Source: Galerina marginata
Taxonomy: Eukaryota; Basidiomycota; Agaricomycetes; Agaricales; Galerinaceae
Direction: 5' to 3'
Length of the DNA: 64,000 nucleotides
Assembly: GCA_023014335.1 (NCBI GenBank)
Contig: JAECYW010000003.1
Coordinates: 124,001 to 188,000, forward strand
Shown: positions 59,130 to 64,000 of the stretch, piece after piece
How the letters are laid out: the number at the start of each line of letters is the position of its first letter
Numbering within the stretch: the first letter of the stretch is position 1
Notes under the pieces: generated by a model
What the model was told of the DNA's origin: nothing
Seen by the model: only the letters and a program-made list of their open reading frames with translations
Database searches by the model: none
Made by a program: the position numbers and the translations under genes

Positions 59130-60170
59130 TCAATTATTATAAAAGGTTTCATTCTGAACTATGCCAGTCATTCGGTCGCGCTCCAGCAGTAGAACAGATA
59201 TCACAATTTCATCGAAGTATTGGTGTCCCTCCGGCATCAGAGTTAGCTTCGGTTCGGTAAGCGATTCACTTGGATCAGACACAGTGAACTCGGCATAGGT
59301 GATGTTATAAGGGTAGTTCCGATCCATGTAGCACTAATATTTCAAACGGTTAACTTGTGTGAGTTGGCTTTAAAAATCGGTTGGAATACTCACAGAAAAT
59401 TTGCCAGCATTTGGCCACGCCGGACAAGACCATGTAAAAGACGGTATCATTTGTCTCGGGTCTCCCCAATTGAAAGCCTTTGTTTTCCCTTTACGTGTAC
59501 CCATGTCCTTCCATACCGTGGATTGCATAATTTCCTTTCCGCGAACAGTCACCGTTTGACAGGCGGCTGCTGGTGAAGACTTTGACTTGGCTTTATGATC
59601 TTTGTATGCTTGAATTACTGGTACTGTCCTTGATTGTAGGATGCGAGATGAACGGTGAGATAACTGTAAGATCAAATAAAGAAGGCCATTAACTCACTTA
59701 AATCCACCAACGTATTGTCCTTGCTCGTTCCCTCCTTTCAGAACTGTGGTCACCATACGCGTAGGAAAAAAAGGATCGAGGCCGACAGATATGTGATATA
59801 ACGGACGTGTATCTGGAGAATCAATGGATGGGATGACCAGCATCGCGTTGGTGTTTGCCGCCATTAATGAGAAGGTGAAGGTTACAGGAACTTCTGGGAT
59901 TCGAGCAACATCATAGCTGTTCAAGTGAAATTTCAGCGGGTTTCAGCGGGTTTCCATTCTGGTATTATGCTTCAGTAGCCCTCAATGAGTACTCACGATG
60001 GGGGATTTTCGCTTTTGGTTTATGAATCTGTCAGGATGCTATGGACTTCCAGCCACAGAAACGACTGACCCGGGTGCAATGGGAACCGGTGTGCTCTGCT
60101 GCGGTTCGGGGTTTCGCGAGAGAACTGCTGGCTCGTCGTCAAGAAAGGGAGTCACGGTGTGAGAGGGCAT
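59130..60170 (-). pseudogene. DUF6593-like gene, second copy, probably frameshifted
   Basis: Starts at 60170 (MPSHTVTPFLDDEPAV) and ends at the stop near 59130. It is collinear with 9640-10668 and about as long. It keeps a normal CAG acceptor for intron 2, which the first copy lost. Just after that acceptor it has a tandem 10-bp duplication (GCGGGTTTCA twice near 59936-59955) that shifts the frame before NSYDVARIPEVPVTF. The 3' part is intact (FTVSDPSESLTEPKLTLMPE then FDEIVISVLLLERDRM). Confidence 0.6.
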
Positions 60171-60440
60171 GGTTGAAAGAAATGTTGCATAAGCTGCCAG
60201 TTAAGAAGAATTATATACTCGAGGATGCAGAAGGAAATGATAATACGGGCGCAACATTAATAGAACTGTAAGTTTTAACGAATCACTGTTCCACTTTCAT
60301 CGGTAGTTCTTGCCTGTTGATGTGCTCGGAGCCTTGATGTATCAGCACAGAGTATCCGAACATCACATACCCTCGACCTATCGTACCACTCGGGAATTGC
60401 TGACTCGTATTTAGCTGCGCCCATCCAAGTGATGAGAGAT

Positions 60441-60571
60441 GTCAATCGTGTCAATGCCCGCGTCCAAGTCTGCCACTGCGGGGGAAACGGTGATCTGGTT
60501 ACGACGAACTTTGATTTACCACCGTGCCACCGCCTCGGAACATATTTTTCTTAATTCTGGAAAGTCGACTG
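60441..60571. other. Short spacer, no gene
   Basis: Between repeat C copy 2 and the hAT-like element; nothing recognised. Confidence 0.4.
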
Positions 60572-60579
60572 GTCAGAGA

Positions 60580-62527
60580 GGGGCCAACGGAAATTCGCGT
60601 GGCAGCTTGCGTGCTTGCGCATCACTTGCGCAAGCCTTTTTATGCGCAAGTTAGCGCAAGCGAGCGCTAGCGCAACTTCTCCCACTTTGCAGATCCGCAC
60701 ATTCTAACTAGTTTTCTCTGTATTATACCTTACATCTACTTATTATACCTTTGTCATGGCTTGGCTTACTCCAACGGATTACGGCGCTGAGTGTGCACGC
60801 GGTCACTCACTCACTGCTACTGTTTTGCCACTTGAATCTAATTTGTATTATAGCTCCCTCCCTATGAACCAGTATTATACAAAACTTGTTGTACATGTAG
60901 TATATAACTGTGTGATCCTATTTACAAAAAATTACGACCGTCGGATTGCATTGGAAGTGGTAATACCAGCTCCAGCGCTGGTTGACTGTCAAAATTACGC
61001 TGTTTCCCACGACTTGCTCCTGCCGTCGCACTCAAAAAGTCTTGCGCGGAAACGGCAGCAGCTCATTTGAGATAGAAGTCCAGAGAGAAAGTTGTTAGTA
61101 TTTATATACTCTATGGCCAAAAATCATTTTTAACGCATTAAACAAAGAAATGAATGATCCTTAAGGCATTCGGTCCGAGGTAGTCTTTCTGTTGAGTAGT
61201 CCTTTCCTGCTAAAAACTTGACATACCGTGTCCAATCGATGCACTTCTAAGTAATTCCTTGTCAAAGTCTTTTCCGCCAGCTCAAGTGTGCGCAACTCTC
61301 GCTCCCAGTTTGCGCAAGTGCACTTGAACCATGCGCAAGACCGGCGCAAGTGCACTCAAGGCTTGCGCAGGTGCACTCAAGGCCTGCGCGAGCATGCGCA
61401 AGGTCGGCGCAACTGCACGCGACTGCACTCAATTACACTCGACTGCGACGCAACTGCGCGCAACATCGGCGCGACTATGCTCTCTCGGCCTGTGCAACAG
61501 CTAATCAATCAGCCGTGATCGGGTGTTTGAAATTATGATTGGTGGGGTATCTATCCACTCTACCACTTCTAGCATGGCATCTTCGAAATTATGGGTGAAG
61601 CTATCATTTTTTTTCTTCCTTGTCTTTCTTTTGACGTTCTGAGAAAAAAGGCGGAAAGCAAAGAAAGCCTAGTATATACACTCGTTTTAAACACAAGTCC
61701 CGAAATTTAAATTGATTTCTTTATTGTCTATAACGCCTTCATTAAGTCGGAGCGATCTGCACTGATGTTGTGTGATCATTACAAAACCTTCTCTAATCAA
61801 ACAACTTGAGGTGAGTTTCTTTCAGATTCCAAGACAATTGACTGATATACCGCCTCAGACCAGACCTCATGACACATCCCTTCCGGTCAAAAGCCCTCAA
61901 GTAGAATCATGTCTACCACCCTAACCACATCATATTATCAAGAGAGGTGGGAGCCATAAGAGAATGTAATTTAGATTATTATTTAGATCTATTGTCCCAA
62001 CTCGACGTGGAACTGCTCAATTTCCGAAAAGGATTCCCAATATATATCCTATTATTCTAATTGAGATACCTGTCGTAAATTGACCATGCTGCGTCAGCGC
62101 AAGGTGCTACTCGAACTTACCCTACACTCTTGGGATATTCATACAAAGGTCTACCACCACATTTTATTTACGGTGACAGAGAAGAAAGTGAAACTGAACT
62201 CGAGGAGAGTTCGTTCTGGAATCTGGTGTCCGAAACAGGTTAACTAATGAGATATTTCAGATGGGACCTCATTATAAATCCCTACCAGTTAAATTTGCTT
62301 TTAATTTGCGTCCCTACCCAACGCGGCGCCCACTTGGAAAGAAAGGCAGAAAAGCGAAGTAAGCCTAGCATACTCGCCTTAATTAAGTCGGAGTGACCTG
62401 CGCTGATATTTGCGCTAGTAAGTACAACTCGCGCGCAAGTCATGCGCAAGTTGTGCGCAGCGCTGGCTCAACTCATGCGCTAGTTTGCGCAAGCACGCAA
62501 CCTGCCACGCAAATTTTCCAGTGCCCC
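60580..62527. mobile_element. hAT-like non-autonomous element, 1.95 kb, GCGCAA-rich ends
   Basis: Flanked by GTCAGAGA at 60572-60579 and 62528-62535 (8 bp). Inverted ends: GGGGC, a few variable bases, GGAAA, then GCGTGGCAG-x-TTGCGTGCTTGCGCA on both sides. Subterminal regions (60600-60670, 61290-61500 and 62400-62520) are packed with TTGCGCAAG and related palindromes. No transposase is encoded; the 104-aa frame at 60756-61070 has no domain. An 8-bp duplication with short subterminal motif clusters fits hAT elements best. A KDZ origin is possible because KDZ elements also make 8-bp duplications. Confidence 0.8.
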
Positions 62528-62535
62528 GTCAGAGA

Positions 62536-62619
62536 GCCGTGCTTTATTAGTCGTTTGACTCGAAATATCGCACGTCGTCGGGTGATTAAACAATTCCTGA
62601 AAACAATATCGTAAATTCT
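62536..62619. other. Short spacer, no gene
   Basis: Nothing recognised between the hAT-like element and repeat B copy 5. Confidence 0.4.
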
Positions 62620-64000
62620 ATTTGCTCATTAACATGAACGTGGCTGGGTCGAGGTTGGTACAGGGAACTGACAGCTGTGGGTTGAAAATGGGGTGACTCT
62701 TCGCAACTGTATTTGGAGCGGTATTTCCTCCCAGATAGTGATGGTTCCCTTTTCCTTTTCTACCGAATCGCAAACCCGCCCGCCGACCAGTTCTAGAACC
62801 AGAAGAATCCCACCGTCCTAAGCCACTGCAAGCAACAGATGCCCGCCCCGCCCTCTCGCACTTTCCGTCCATTCTGTGATATACCCGCCACCGTGGCGCA
62901 CGTCCTTCCTGACGAGGCAACTTTGACCTTTTCTACCTGGAAATTCCTCCATCAGCGATGAAGATGTGGCTGAACGGGCAGCACGGCTGAGGCGCAGAGA
63001 AGCAGGACGGGTACGGCAGTGCTGGAGTACACGCCTACGGAAGGGATGGACGAGGAGGATGGGTGTTAAGGTGCCCAAAATCGGGTGACGGAGGGGGTGT
63101 GGCTGATGCTGACCAGTCGCAAACAAACGGTGCAGATCTAGCTCGATGCACAGATATAGTCAAAGTACGGATCAAGCATCGTGGTGATGGGGTGGGAACG
63201 TATGGCAAAGTTCATAGGAGGATGGCAAGCGGTGCTCAGGAAGTCGGTGGGTGCATTCGGGAGATGTAGGAGTAGCAGAAAGGCAGCTACGTGACTGGGG
63301 CTCGTTTGGCCGGTACGAGACGTAGGAAAAACAAGGCAGTAGCTGTACTTTGAGTGATGGGTGCTAAAGACATGTTTAATGCCTCAATAGAGGGCTTCAA
63401 GTGCAACGGTGGTGGAACGGGCCTCGGATTGGGCAGAAAAGCACAAAAAACGAGCTGCAGAACGAGACAGGGTTTGTTCAAACCCGACTTGGGGGCAATA
63501 ATTGGACTAGGAGATACATACCTATTGTCCTCGTTCCTCCCTTAGCTCGTGTTCTCATACCAATGACTATGCAACTTGAAGATTAGTGCCAGGAAGGAAC
63601 CATTCCAGGCGCATGGTTTGTGGCGATATAAGCCAGGGCTCTAAGAGAAGATCAGCAAGATGTTTGCGTACCAGACGCCTCTCAGCTCAGCTCACCTTAT
63701 CCTGAAACACCCGTGATATGGCATTCAGGAGATCGTGAAAAAGCGAGAAAAATGAGCAGGTGCATGTGGATGGCGTGGACGCGCACGAATCGTTTGAATT
63801 TTGAAGGCATCAAAGGTAGCAAATAAAGCTTCAAGCGAATGCGGCATTCTATAGAGCATCGAAAGAGAATCGTAAATGGAGAAAACGAACAGGTAGAAGG
63901 TAGAAAACGGAAGGGTGACGGTGGGGAGGCCCTTGATGGGCGGCCCGGGAAGGATCCAAGATTACCAACTGATAACACGTGACTAATCCGACGACGCGCC
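62620..64000 (+). repeat. Dispersed GC-rich repeat B, copy 5 (continues past the window)
   Basis: Contains CGAATCGCAAACCCGCCCGCC near 62765 and matches the B body at 63410-63560 (GGCAGAAAAGC, AGCTGCAGAACGAGAC). It reaches the tail motif GATAACACGTGACTAATCCGA at 63970-63990 as the window ends. Open frames inside are not conserved with other copies. Confidence 0.7.

Larger units (their letters stand above)
58390..60440 (-). repeat. Dispersed repeat C, copy 2, with internal tandem duplication
   Basis: Collinear with 9490-10935. A part of about 590 bp is present twice in a row: 58405-58985 and 58995-59580 both begin near TTATTTCCGCGTATYCACC and contain the 3' end of the DUF6593-like gene. Confidence 0.75.

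Overview
The window looks like a repeat-dense accessory region of a basidiomycete genome, most likely an Agaricomycete. The support is the large number of short (about 47-70 nt) GT-AG introns with fungal branch sites, two KDZ-type (Kyakuja-Dileera-Zisupton) transposons, a DUF6593-like gene family and a 7-TM membrane protein of a type I know only from mushrooms. Most exon models below were rebuilt by hand from splice sites and phase agreement. No transcript or database search was available.

Layout, left to right. A secreted, repeat-containing cationic peptide gene lies at 1042-1773. It is followed by three dispersed repeat blocks that I call A (1960-4165), B (5350-9480, GC-rich) and C (9490-10935, carrying a DUF6593-like gene). 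A second B copy covers 11340-14560. At 16248 a 7-TM membrane protein gene begins. It is cut in its coding sequence at 17139 by an 18.4-kb element (17140-35548, here KDZ-A) and resumes at 35549-35894. The two halves fit back together exactly through a shared 9-bp sequence. KDZ-A has palindromic subterminal repeat arrays at both ends, a 984-aa KDZ transposase and five further spliced genes.

A third B copy (36060-37200 plus 49470 onward) is split by a second element, KDZ-B (37201-49469, 12.27 kb). It has about 95-bp terminal inverted repeats with a 64-bp identical core and an 8-bp target duplication that can be checked against an uninterrupted B copy. KDZ-B carries a CxC2-type KDZ transposase with one in-frame stop, plus three other spliced genes. 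A small Harbinger-like element (50392-51028) sits in the tail of the same B copy.

At 51864-54014 there is a two-gene locus: a UstYa-like (DUF3328) oxidase and, divergently transcribed from a 498-bp shared promoter, a secreted precursor with six 19-residue repeats that all contain the same nine-residue block. This is the expected architecture of a dikaritin-type RiPP pathway and is the best candidate for an undescribed biosynthetic system here. After it the order A-B-C repeats (54575-60440), then a 1.95-kb hAT-like element with GCGCAA-rich ends (60580-62527) and a fifth B copy that runs off the window.

Taken together, the window holds two small secreted-peptide loci, each followed by an A-B-C repeat block, and two large, differently built KDZ transposons that carry cargo.
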